Positions 7,105 through 14,377 of a DNA stretch of 16,378 nucleotides are shown here, piece by piece (positions within the stretch are counted from its first letter, which is position 1; the number at the start of each line of letters is the position of its first letter). This stretch comes from JBPCRW01 sp050996405 (GTDB taxonomy: Bacteria; Acidobacteriota; Blastocatellia; Pyrinomonadales; Pyrinomonadaceae). The notes under the pieces were generated by a model. That model was not told where the DNA came from. It did no database searches and saw nothing but the letters and a program-made list of their open reading frames with translations. The stretch lies in assembly GCA_050996405.1 (NCBI GenBank), contig JBPCRW010000134.1, forward strand, positions 1 through 16,378, in the 5' to 3' direction. The translations under genes and the position numbers were made by a program.

Positions 7105-7762
7105 GATAATCGGTATTTGCGGCGGAACGGGTTCGGGTAAAACGACCTTAGCGCGAAAAATTATTGAAACCGTTGGGCGCGGAAATGTCATTCTCGTCGA
7201 GCAGGATTCGTATTATCGAAATCTGGCGGATATGCCTTTGGATGAACGCCGCCAAGCAAATTTCGACCATCCCGATTCGATTGACAGCGAAATGCTGATG
7301 AATCATTTAAAGCGTTTGAAAGCAGGCGACGCAATCGAAATGCCGGTTTACGATTTTAAAACGCACACCAGAAACACAGAAACCGAACACATCGCGCCGA
7401 AACCCGTCGTTATCGTCGAAGGCATTTTGATTTTTTCCGAGCCGCGAATTTTTAATCTTTTGGACGTGCGCGTTTTTGTTGACACGCCCGGCGACATTCG
7501 TTTTATACGCCGCCTGCGCCGCGACATTACCGAACGCGGGCGCACGGTCGAATCGGTTATCGCGCAGTATTTTGCGACCGTTCGTCCGATGCACTTCGAG
7601 TTTGTCGAACCGTCAAAGCGGCACGCCGATATTATCATTCCCGAAAACGCCAATACCGACATCGGCATCGATTTTATTTGTAGCAGAATCCGCGAAGAAG
7701 TCAGCAGCCAGCTTTTGCGGAAAAATAAAACAAACTTTCAAACGAGCGAAAAAAATGATTGA
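7103..7762 (+). CDS. udk: Uridine kinase
   Basis: Cytosolic P-loop kinase of 219 residues that phosphorylates uridine and cytidine to UMP and CMP. Seen: Walker A GGTGSGKT (7-14) immediately after the first strand, VEQDSYY at about 32-38, the nucleoside-binding segment NFDHPDSID (53-61), MPVYDF at about 80-85, the VEGILIF strand (about 104-110) and an arginine-rich lid, RRLRRDITERGR. These are the standard uridine-cytidine kinase features at standard length. Its end overlaps the cytidine deaminase start by eight bases, indicating translational coupling. Phosphoribulokinase is a relative, but the NFDHPDSID motif and operon context favour uridine kinase. The last dozen residues are Lys/Asn-rich and probably disordered. 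The start region is buried in a palindrome. Confidence 0.95.
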   Translation: MIIGICGGTGSGKTTLARKIIETVGRGNVILVEQDSYYRNLADMPLDERRQANFDHPDSIDSEMLMNHLKRLKAGDAIEMPVYDFKTHTRNTETEHIAPKPVVIVEGILIFSEPRIFNLLDVRVFVDTPGDIRFIRRLRRDITERGRTVESVIAQYFATVRPMHFEFVEPSKRHADIIIPENANTDIGIDFICSRIREEVSSQLLRKNKTNFQTSEKND

Positions 7763-8153
7763 TAAACAAACGGAACTTGTCGAAGCTGCAACCAAAGCGC
7801 GGCGGCTTGCGTATACGCCTTACTCGAATTTCAAAGTCGGCGCGGCAGTGCGAACAAAAACGGGAAAAATTTACACGGGCTGCAATGTCGAATCGGCAAG
7901 CTACGGTCTGACGGTCTGCGCCGAGCGCGTCGCCATTTGGAAAGCTGTCTCCGAAGGCGAAAGAGAATTCGCGGAAGTTGCGGTCGTCGCCGACACTAAC
8001 GAATTAACGCCGCCGTGCGGCGCGTGCCGCCAGATTATCTGGGAATTTTGCGGCGACATTCCCTTAATTGCCGCTAATTTAAAAGGCGACACGGAAATTA
8101 TACAAATGAGCGAACTTTTGCCGAGAGCGTTCGACACAAAGTTTTTGAAGTAA
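7755..8153 (+). CDS. cdd: Cytidine deaminase, homotetrameric type
   Basis: Small zinc enzyme of 132 residues converting cytidine and deoxycytidine to uridine and deoxyuridine. Seen: TGCNVESASYGLTVCAERVA with zinc ligand C55 and proton-shuttling E57 (the CAE form of the short tetrameric class), and PPCGACRQ with zinc ligands C88 and C91. The N-terminal YTPYSNFKVGAA (20-31) is the family's substrate-binding strand. I chose the ATG at 7755, eight bases inside the end of udk, because homology to the family begins right there; the frame is open further upstream but only as an alternative reading of udk. It completes the pyrimidine arm of the cluster: deamination, then phosphorylation by udk. It is the last gene of the apparent operon and is followed after 3 bases by a structured repeat. 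Confidence 0.96.
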   Translation: MIDKQTELVEAATKARRLAYTPYSNFKVGAAVRTKTGKIYTGCNVESASYGLTVCAERVAIWKAVSEGEREFAEVAVVADTNELTPPCGACRQIIWEFCGDIPLIAANLKGDTEIIQMSELLPRAFDTKFLK

Positions 8154-8156
8154 GAA

Positions 8157-8224
8157 TGCGGAAACACGAGCAAAGCGAGTGTGCTTTTTGCCCATCGCGC
8201 TCTTGCTCCGTGCCGGCTTCCGCA
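8157..8224 (+). repeat. Structured dispersed repeat, copy 1
   Basis: A terminal inverted repeat TGCGGAA/TTCCGCA encloses a second stem of about 13 pairs (CACG, AGCAA and AGCG against CGCT, TTGCT and CGTG, with two single-base bulges). The homologous copy 2 lies at 10456-10524 on the other strand: 21 of the first 27 aligned bases are identical and stem differences are compensated. It begins 3 bases after the cdd stop and has no transposase. Probably a REP/MITE-like non-autonomous element. Confidence 0.75.
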
Positions 8225-8264
8225 ATTGATGAGAAAAAATTATTAACTGGAAAATCATAATTAT

Positions 8265-10445
8265 ATGAATAGAAAACTTTTTCCGAAACTTGCGATTGTG
8301 TTTGCAGTTTTAACTGCGACTATTTCCGTCGCGGCGCAGCAGCGCGCTTTGACCGCCGACGATTACGCGCGCGCCGAGAAAATGTTGATTTACAATACCG
8401 CGCCGCTCGTCGAGCGCGCCGGAGTTCGTCCGATTTTTTTGCCCGACGGCAGATTCTGGTATAGCGTTTCGACCGCGCAGGGCAATGAATTTGCGCTGGT
8501 AAATCCGGCGGACGGGACGCGGGCGACCAGCAAGGATTTAGACGCGCTTGGAATCAATTCTTCCGTAGCCGCGCCGACCGGCGGAAGAAGAAATTTCAAC
8601 CCCGACGGAGTTGTTTCGCCCGACGGAAAACGCACGGCTTATATCAAAGACTACAACTTGTGGATGAAAGACGCGGCGACCGGAAAGGAAACGCAATTGA
8701 CAACTGACGGCGTAAAAGATTTTGGTTACGCGACGGATAACGCTGGTTGGGTTCACAGCGACCGCGCGATTTTGATTTGGTCGCCCGACTCGAAAAAAAT
8801 CGCCACGTTTCAGCAAGACCAGCGCGGCACGGGCGATATGTATCTGGTTTCGACGAACGTCGGGCATCCGAAGCTCGAAGCGTGGAAATATCCGCTGCCG
8901 GGCGATGCGGTCGTGACGACGATTCAGCGCGTCATTATCGAAGTCGATAATCCGAAAGTCATACGCCTGCAAATGCCGCCCGACCAGCATCGTTCGACCA
9001 TTTGCGACGACGTGTCGTGCGACGGCGGCTGGACGGATGTCGAATGGAGTCAGGATGCGACGAAACTTGCTTTCGTTTCGACTTCGCGCGACCACAAAAA
9101 GGAAAATCTGCGCGTTGCCGATGCCGCGACCGGCACGATTCGTGACGTTTATGAAGAAACCAGCCCGACGCAGTTTGAATCCGGTCAGGGCGCGGCTAAC
9201 TGGAAATTTTTGCCCGCCTCAAATGAATTTATCTGGTTCACAGAGCGCGACGGCTGGGGACATCTTTATTTGTATGATTTGACGAGCGGAAAATTGAAAA
9301 ATCAAATTACTTCCGGCGATTGGGCGGTCTGGCAGGTTTTGAAAGTTGACGATAAAAACCGCGTCATTTATTTTAACGCGGGCGGGCGCGAAAAAGGCGA
9401 AGACCCGTATTTCAGCCATTTTTACAGCGTCGGATTTGACGGCAAAAACTTGAAATCGCTCACGCCCGAAAGCGGCAATCATCAGGTTATAATTTCGCCC
9501 GACGGCAAAACTTTTGTTGACACTTATTCAAAACCCGACGTTCCGCCGGTTTCCGTTTTGCGCGACATAAACGGAAAACTGGTTGCGACTTTGGAAAAAG
9601 CGGACATCTCGCGTCTCGTGGCGGCGGGCTGGAAACCGCCGATGCCGATTATCGTTAAAGCGCGCGACGGCGTGACGGATTTATACGGTTTGATGTATGT
9701 GCCGACGAATCTCGATGCGTCAAAAAAATATCCGATTATCAATTATATTTATCCGGGTCCGCAGGGCGGCAGCGTCGGCAGTCGCGCGTTTTCGCCTTCG
9801 CGCGGCGACAATCAGGCGTTAGCCGAACTTGGTTTTGTCGTCGTCCAGATTGATGGAACTTGCAACCCGCTTCGCTCGAAAAAATTTCACGATGCGTGTT
9901 ACGGCAATATGGCGGACAATACTTTGCCCGATCAGATTACGGGGATGCAGCAGCTTGCCGCAAAATACCCGTATATTGACCTTAACCGCGTCGGCATCTG
10001 GGGACATTCGGGCGGCGGATTCGCAACGGCGGCGGCGATGTTTCGCTATCCAGATTTTTTCAAGGTCGGCATTTCTGAATCGGGCAATCACGACAACCGC
10101 AATTACGAGGACGATTGGGGCGAACGTTACATCGGTTTATTGTCAGGCGACAATTACGAAAAACAGGCGAACGAAAATTTCGCCAAAAATCTGAAAGGAC
10201 ATTTAATGCTCGCGCACGGCACGATGGACGACAACGTTCCGCCGTCCAACACCTTGCTCGTCGTTGACGCGCTGATAAAAGCCAACAAGGATTTCGATTT
10301 AGTGCTGATTCCAAACGCGCATCACGGCTACGGCGCGGCAAGTTTTTATATGATGCGCCGCCGCTGGGATTATTTCGTCAAAAATTTGATGGGCGCAGAG
10401 CCGCCGAAGGAATACGAACTAAAACCAAAGTCTTTTGCGCGTTGA
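8265..10445 (+). CDS. Exported S9 family peptidase (DPP-IV-like)
   Basis: A 726-residue serine peptidase of the prolyl oligopeptidase clan. Seen: signal peptide (residues 1-24, cleavage likely after SVAA), a beta-propeller region (about 50-440) with repeated WSPDS/SPDGK/WSQDA blades, and a C-terminal alpha/beta hydrolase domain (about 460-710). That domain has nucleophile S582 in GIWGHSGGG, acid D655 in HGTMDDNV and H687 in NAHHGYG. The catalytic layout follows dipeptidyl peptidase IV, which removes X-Pro dipeptides from peptide N-termini. The Glu-Glu motif that DPP-IV uses to hold the substrate N-terminus (WVYEEE in the human enzyme) is not seen where expected; the sequence reads WVHSDR at 162-167. 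Dipeptidyl specificity is therefore uncertain. It is periplasmic or secreted, stands alone, and is flanked on both sides by copies of the same repeat in opposite orientation. Confidence 0.9.
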   Translation: MNRKLFPKLAIVFAVLTATISVAAQQRALTADDYARAEKMLIYNTAPLVERAGVRPIFLPDGRFWYSVSTAQGNEFALVNPADGTRATSKDLDALGINSSVAAPTGGRRNFNPDGVVSPDGKRTAYIKDYNLWMKDAATGKETQLTTDGVKDFGYATDNAGWVHSDRAILIWSPDSKKIATFQQDQRGTGDMYLVSTNVGHPKLEAWKYPLPGDAVVTTIQRVIIEVDNPKVIRLQMPPDQHRSTICDDVSCDGGWTDVEWSQDATKLAFVSTSRDHKKENLRVADAATGTIRDVYEETSPTQFESGQGAANWKFLPASNEFIWFTERDGWGHLYLYDLTSGKLKNQITSGDWAVWQVLKVDDKNRVIYFNAGGREKGEDPYFSHFYSVGFDGKNLKSLTPESGNHQVIISPDGKTFVDTYSKPDVPPVSVLRDINGKLVATLEKADISRLVAAGWKPPMPIIVKARDGVTDLYGLMYVPTNLDASKKYPIINYIYPGPQGGSVGSRAFSPSRGDNQALAELGFVVVQIDGTCNPLRSKKFHDACYGNMADNTLPDQITGMQQLAAKYPYIDLNRVGIWGHSGGGFATAAAMFRYPDFFKVGISESGNHDNRNYEDDWGERYIGLLSGDNYEKQANENFAKNLKGHLMLAHGTMDDNVPPSNTLLVVDALIKANKDFDLVLIPNAHHGYGAASFYMMRRRWDYFVKNLMGAEPPKEYELKPKSFAR

Positions 10446-10455
10446 AATCACTTTT

Positions 10456-10524
10456 TACAGAAGCCGCGCGAAGTAAGGACGCAATGGTAAATAAAAACAC
10501 ACTTACTTCGTGCGTGTTTCTGCA
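10456..10524 (-). repeat. Structured dispersed repeat, copy 2 (inverted relative to copy 1)
   Basis: Read on the minus strand, it starts TGCAGAAACACG and ends GGCTTCTGTA. The inner stem CGAAGTAAG/CTTACTTCG is a perfect 9 pairs, and terminal CAGAA/TTCTG replaces the CGGAA/TTCCG of copy 1, a compensated change. It lies 10 bases past the S9 peptidase stop and shares homology with copy 1 over its full length. Confidence 0.75.
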
Positions 10525-10545
10525 TTGAAATTCGCATTGAAATCC
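10522..10545 (+). repeat. 12-base tandem direct repeat upstream of mrr
   Basis: GCATTGAAATTC (10522-10533) is followed at once by GCATTGAAATCC (10534-10545), 11 of 12 identical. It ends 11 bases before the endonuclease start and could be an operator or a chance duplication. Confidence 0.5.
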
Positions 10546-10556
10546 TTGAAAAAATT

Positions 10557-11468
10557 ATGGCGATTCCGACTTACGAAGATTTAATGCTCCCTTTGTTGAA
10601 AGTATTAAGCGAGACAACGGAAAAATCATTACGAGAGCTTGTTAAAATTCTTTCCGGCAAATTTAATTTAACTAAAGAAGAAAGAGAAAAACTTCTTCCA
10701 AGCGGACATCAGACAATAATTCACAATCGAGTCGGCTGGGCGCGAACGTATTTAAGTAAAACGGGTTTGTTGATAAATGCTTCGCGCGGAGTTTATAAAA
10801 TTACGGCACGGGGGTTGGAAGTTTTACAACAAAATCCGAGTCGAATTGATAATAACTTTCTTCGTCGTTTTCCTAAATTTATTGAATGGAATAATATCAA
10901 GCGAGAAAAAACAAATGACGTTTTAACAAAAGATGAATCGGAAGCCGAAAATACGCCTGAAGAATCTTTGGAAACTTCCTATCAGACAATCCGCGTTGCT
11001 TTGGCAAGCGAAATTATCGAAAAAGTTAAAACTTGTTCGCCCGCATTTTTTGAAAGATTGGTTGTCGAATTATTGGTAAAAATGGGTTACGGCGGAACTT
11101 TGCAGGAAGCGGGCAAAGCCGTCGGCAAAAGCGGCGACGGCGGAATTGACGGAATTATCAACGAAGACCGTTTGGGTTTGGACGTGATTTATTTGCAGGC
11201 AAAACGTTGGGAAGGCAACGTCAGCCGCCCCGAAATTCAAAAATTTGCAGGCGCGCTGCAAGGAAAACGAGCGCGAAAAGGCGTTTTTATCACGACTTCG
11301 GATTTTACAAAAGAAGCGCGCGAATACGCGGCGATGATTGACAGTAAAATTATTTTGATTGACGGCGAGGAACTTGCCGAATTGATGATTGATTACAATG
11401 TCGGCGTTTCCGTTGCGACCACTTACGAAATAAAACGGATTGATTCGGACTATTTTTCGGAAGATTAA
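10557..11468 (+). CDS. mrr: Mrr-type (type IV) restriction endonuclease
   Basis: A 303-residue modification-dependent endonuclease. The N-terminal winged-helix domain (Mrr_N, about 1-95) reads DNA and carries the family landmarks LPSG, HNRVGWARTYLSKTGLL and RGVYKITARG. An acidic linker (about 115-145) leads to the PD-(D/E)xK catalytic domain (about 158-285) with E171 in FERLVVELL, D198 in DGGIDG and Q214-A215-K216 in YLQAKRW. That is the D...QxK active site of this group, and all residues are present. It would cleave foreign methylated DNA in the cytoplasm. No methyltransferase or specificity subunit is adjacent, as expected for a type IV enzyme. The first half uses codons such as AGA, TTA, ATA and ACA much more than the second half, suggesting partial transfer. 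Whether the target is methyladenine or methylcytosine cannot be told. Confidence 0.92.
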   Translation: MAIPTYEDLMLPLLKVLSETTEKSLRELVKILSGKFNLTKEEREKLLPSGHQTIIHNRVGWARTYLSKTGLLINASRGVYKITARGLEVLQQNPSRIDNNFLRRFPKFIEWNNIKREKTNDVLTKDESEAENTPEESLETSYQTIRVALASEIIEKVKTCSPAFFERLVVELLVKMGYGGTLQEAGKAVGKSGDGGIDGIINEDRLGLDVIYLQAKRWEGNVSRPEIQKFAGALQGKRARKGVFITTSDFTKEAREYAAMIDSKIILIDGEELAELMIDYNVGVSVATTYEIKRIDSDYFSED

Positions 11469-11478
11469 ATTCGGTAAA

Positions 11479-11506
11479 TTGCTTTTCCCTACATTTTTGT
11501 TATAAA
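11479..11506 (+). promoter_or_regulatory. Possible promoter of the amidohydrolase gene
   Basis: TTGCTT (11479-11484), 16 bases, TATAAA (11501-11506), in the 54-base gap after the endonuclease stop. Transcription would start near 11512-11514, on or next to an ATG at 11514, so the mRNA would be leaderless or nearly so. Confidence 0.45.
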
Positions 11507-11522
11507 TTCAGCTATGTAAAAG

Positions 11523-12911
11523 TTGAAAATTTTACTACTCGTTCTAACCTTTTTATTTTCCCAGCAGACAATTTACGCGCAAAAGAAAGCGGTTGATTTA
11601 ATCGTTTCGGGCGGAACTGTCGTCACGATGGATGCGGGCAAACGCTTGATTGAAAACGGCGCGGTTGCGGTTTTAAAAGATAAAATCGTCGCCGTTGGCA
11701 CGTCCGTCGAAATCAATAAAAATTACGCTTCGCGGCAAATTATCAACGCGCGAGGGAAAGTTATTATTCCGGGTTTAATCAACACGCACACGCACGTTCC
11801 GATGTCGCTGTTTCGCGGCATCGCCGACGATTTGGATTTGCAGGAATGGCTGACGAAATATATTTTTCCGGCGGAAGCGAAAAATGTTGACGAAGCGTTT
11901 GTTCGCGCCGGAACGCGGCTCGGATTAGCGGAAATGATTCGCGGCGGCACGACGACTTACTGCGATATGTATTATTTTGAAGATGCCGTCGCCGACGAAA
12001 CTTTTAAAGCCGGAATGCGCGGCGTTCTCGGCGAAACGATTATTCAATTTCCCGTCGCCGACAACAAAACTCCTGCGGAAGCGATAAATTACACGCAAAA
12101 ATTTATCGAGAAATGGAAAAATAATTCGTTGATTGTTCCGGCTTTTGCGCCGCACGCGCCTTACACGGTTTCAACCGAAGATTTGAAAACAATCAAAAAT
12201 CTGTCGGATAAATTGAACGCGCCCGTCGTTATTCACGTTGCCGAAACGCGCAAGGAAGTTGCCGACATTACAAAACAATACGGCGCGAGTCCCGTTGATT
12301 ATCTTGCAAAAATCGGTTTTTTGACGAATCGCACAATCGCCGCGCACGTCATCTATGCGACGGACGAAGAACTCGATTTGCTGAAAAAATTCGGTGTCGG
12401 CATCGCGCATAATCCGCAAAGTAATATGAAACTGGCGAGCGGCGTTGCGCCCGTTCCGCAGATGCTTTTAAAGGATTTGCCCGTCGGTTTGGGAACGGAC
12501 GGCGCGGCATCGAATAACGATTTGGATTTGTGGGAAGAAATTGACACGGCGGCGAAACTGCACAAAGTTTTCACCGGCGACCCGAAGGTTTTACCGGCGC
12601 GGCAGGCTTTTGAAATGGCGACGATTCGCGGCGCGCGCGCGCTGCATCTCGACAAAATTATTGGTTCATTGGAAGCGGGAAAACGCGCCGACATCGTGAT
12701 TGTAGATTTTGATTCATTGCATCAAACGCCTTTTTACAACATCTATTCCGCGCTGGTTTATACGACGAAAGCATCGGATGTTCGCACCGTTATCATTAAC
12801 GGCAGAATCGTCATGCGCGATAGAAATTTGCTTACGCTCGACGAAAGTGCTATAAAGAAAAACGCAAACCTTTACAGACAAAAAATCATCAAGAGTTTAT
12901 CGGGTCAATAA
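11523..12911 (+). CDS. Exported MTA/SAH deaminase-family amidohydrolase
   Basis: A 462-residue amidohydrolase-superfamily enzyme of the 5'-methylthioadenosine/S-adenosylhomocysteine deaminase (TrzN/AtzB/MtaD) group, hydrolysing the exocyclic amine of adenosine-like compounds. Seen: beta-sandwich start DLIVSGGTVVTMD, then metal ligands H89 and H91 in NTHTHVPM, H238 in VIHVAET with E241, H275 in AAHVIY and D326 in GTDGAASN; FAPHAPYT (208-215) is the family's substrate-contact motif. All metal residues are intact. Odd points: a clear signal peptide (1-20, cleavage after YAQ) on an enzyme class that is usually cytosolic, and a TTG start. Three codons upstream, in frame, is ATG (11514) followed directly by TAA (11517-11519), so the ancestral start was probably that ATG with a sense codon at position 2. 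Substrate could also be a guanine- or triazine-type amine; family assignment is firmer than substrate. Confidence 0.87.
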   Translation: MKILLLVLTFLFSQQTIYAQKKAVDLIVSGGTVVTMDAGKRLIENGAVAVLKDKIVAVGTSVEINKNYASRQIINARGKVIIPGLINTHTHVPMSLFRGIADDLDLQEWLTKYIFPAEAKNVDEAFVRAGTRLGLAEMIRGGTTTYCDMYYFEDAVADETFKAGMRGVLGETIIQFPVADNKTPAEAINYTQKFIEKWKNNSLIVPAFAPHAPYTVSTEDLKTIKNLSDKLNAPVVIHVAETRKEVADITKQYGASPVDYLAKIGFLTNRTIAAHVIYATDEELDLLKKFGVGIAHNPQSNMKLASGVAPVPQMLLKDLPVGLGTDGAASNNDLDLWEEIDTAAKLHKVFTGDPKVLPARQAFEMATIRGARALHLDKIIGSLEAGKRADIVIVDFDSLHQTPFYNIYSALVYTTKASDVRTVIINGRIVMRDRNLLTLDESAIKKNANLYRQKIIKSLSGQ

Positions 12912-13020
12912 AGCAGGTTAGAGAAACTAGCCGGAATTAGTTTTTGAAAAGCAAAATTATTTTGCCGTTGAAGGGCGGATTTACAGTCAAATAATCCGTT
13001 TCAAATCCGTATTTTTACGT

Positions 13021-13026
13021 AGGAGG
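13021..13026 (+). promoter_or_regulatory. Consensus ribosome binding site of the TonB-domain gene
   Basis: AGGAGG, followed by AGATAACAAA and the ATG at 13037. It is the only perfect Shine-Dalgarno sequence in the window; most neighbours have weak or none. It fixes the start and predicts strong translation. Confidence 0.85.
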
Positions 13027-13036
13027 AGATAACAAA

Positions 13037-14347
13037 ATGCCGCAATGCGTTCGCTGGTTCGGTGCTGTCTGGTTTTTAATTTTAATTTCTTTTTTGGGAG
13101 TGTTGGCGCAAGCACCGACTTCCGGCGATGTGATGCGCGACCGCATTAAAAAGGCAAAAGCTCTGGTCGCGGTGAAAAATTACAACGCCGCGATTTACGA
13201 ACTCGAAGGCATTCGCAAGGAAACGAACGAACCGTCGGTCAACAGCGTCGCGCAGGTGATGCTGATGAATTGCTATCTCGAACAATCGGATTACAAACGG
13301 GCGCAGGCACTTTTGACGGATGTCTTTAACGCGAAAAAACAAAATCGTTTCGGCGGCGAAAATTATTATCTGATTGCGGGGCAAGTCGTCCGAGGCGCGA
13401 AAGTTCAATTTGAACGTTACAAAGCGTTGGGATTGATGGTATCCGATACTAATCTGCCGTCCGATGCCGTTACCGATATTAACAAAATGCGTGAAACGGT
13501 TGAGATGGTTGTCACGCAGTCGAAAGCGTTAGGAACAAACGCGAAGGAAACTTCAAACGCGATGGCTCTGCTCGAAGAAGCGACCGGCGCGCGCGGCAAT
13601 CTGGCGCGTGACGATTACGACGCGAAACACTGGAAGGATGAAGTCGCAGACGCGCGCGACGGTCTGGTAAATCAGAGAGGCGTGGTTGACGCGGTCGGCG
13701 ACGGCGGCGCGCTGCCGACAAATACGGCTGCCGCCAATACTAGCCAATCTCTTTTAACTCCGCCGCAAACTTCGGCGGTTGTAATGCCCGTTGCCGATAA
13801 AACAAACGCGGAAATAAAAACGGATAATAAACCTGCCGCGCCGCCAGTCGAAACCGCGACAGTAAATAAACCTGCGGCGAAAATCGAACAAACCGAAACT
13901 CCCAAATCAAACGACGCGGCAAACAACTCCAATCAAACCGCGCAGAATCAAAACACGACCGCCGCCAATTCAACACCGAAAACTCCTTCAAGAATGAGAA
14001 AGGTTGAAAACACAACCGGACAGACCGCCGCGAACAATGCGGCGACTGCCGGAAATACGGCGAAAAACGATGCGCCGATGGCGGTCGGCTCGTTGATTGA
14101 ATACGCGACGGCGAAAGTCAGCCCGACGTATCCAGAGGTGGCGAAAACTACGCGGATGGTCGGCATCGTGCGCGTCGAACTGCTCGTGGACGAAGAAGGA
14201 AAACCCGAAATTCAAAACGCTTCCGGTCCCGGAATGCTGAAACAAGCCGCGCAGGATGCCGTTAAACGTTGGAAATTTAAACCGTTCACGCGCGACGGGC
14301 AACCCGTCAAAGCGTCCGGCTACGTTAGCTTCAATTTCAATTTGTAA
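13037..14347 (+). CDS. Exported TPR-like protein with TonB C-terminal domain
   Basis: A 436-residue envelope protein. Seen: a signal or anchor segment (about residues 8-25, ending VLAQA), an alpha-helical region (about 30-210) whose start (VKNYNAAIYELEGIR, then QSDYKRAQALLTDVF) looks like tetratricopeptide-type helices, a low-complexity Ala/Asn/Thr/Pro/Lys linker (about 225-345), and a TonB C-terminal domain (about 350-436) with VSPTYPEVAKTTRMVGIVRVELLVDEEGKP and a final RWKFKPF...GYVSFNFNL. The linker could span the periplasm. It is not a classical TonB: that has a short anchor and no helical repeat domain, and no ExbB/ExbD genes are adjacent. TonB-C domains also occur on stand-alone periplasmic proteins of unknown role, which fits this better. 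A consensus ribosome binding site precedes it and an intrinsic terminator follows. Function unknown beyond the domains. Confidence 0.85.
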   Translation: MPQCVRWFGAVWFLILISFLGVLAQAPTSGDVMRDRIKKAKALVAVKNYNAAIYELEGIRKETNEPSVNSVAQVMLMNCYLEQSDYKRAQALLTDVFNAKKQNRFGGENYYLIAGQVVRGAKVQFERYKALGLMVSDTNLPSDAVTDINKMRETVEMVVTQSKALGTNAKETSNAMALLEEATGARGNLARDDYDAKHWKDEVADARDGLVNQRGVVDAVGDGGALPTNTAAANTSQSLLTPPQTSAVVMPVADKTNAEIKTDNKPAAPPVETATVNKPAAKIEQTETPKSNDAANNSNQTAQNQNTTAANSTPKTPSRMRKVENTTGQTAANNAATAGNTAKNDAPMAVGSLIEYATAKVSPTYPEVAKTTRMVGIVRVELLVDEEGKPEIQNASGPGMLKQAAQDAVKRWKFKPFTRDGQPVKASGYVSFNFNL

Positions 14348-14377
14348 AACTCGTGTGAAAATTTAAAACTCAAAACG

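Noticed and set aside
7476..7754. Upstream extension of cytidine deaminase or fusion with another domain
   Set aside because: This stretch is udk read in another frame; family similarity begins exactly at the ATG at 7755.
8157..8224. Integron attC site
   Set aside because: It is palindromic and of suitable length, but there are no RYYYAAC/GTTRRRY core sites, no integrase and no cassette array.
8157..10524. Composite transposon bounded by the two inverted repeats
   Set aside because: The enclosed segment holds only the S9 peptidase gene, no transposase, and the repeats are diverged and lack visible target duplications.
12912..13036. Promoter or operator in the gap before the TonB-domain gene
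   Set aside because: CGGATT (12976-12981) faces AATCCG (12993-12998) and an AAATCCG follows, but no convincing -35/-10 pair could be placed, so I did not annotate it.
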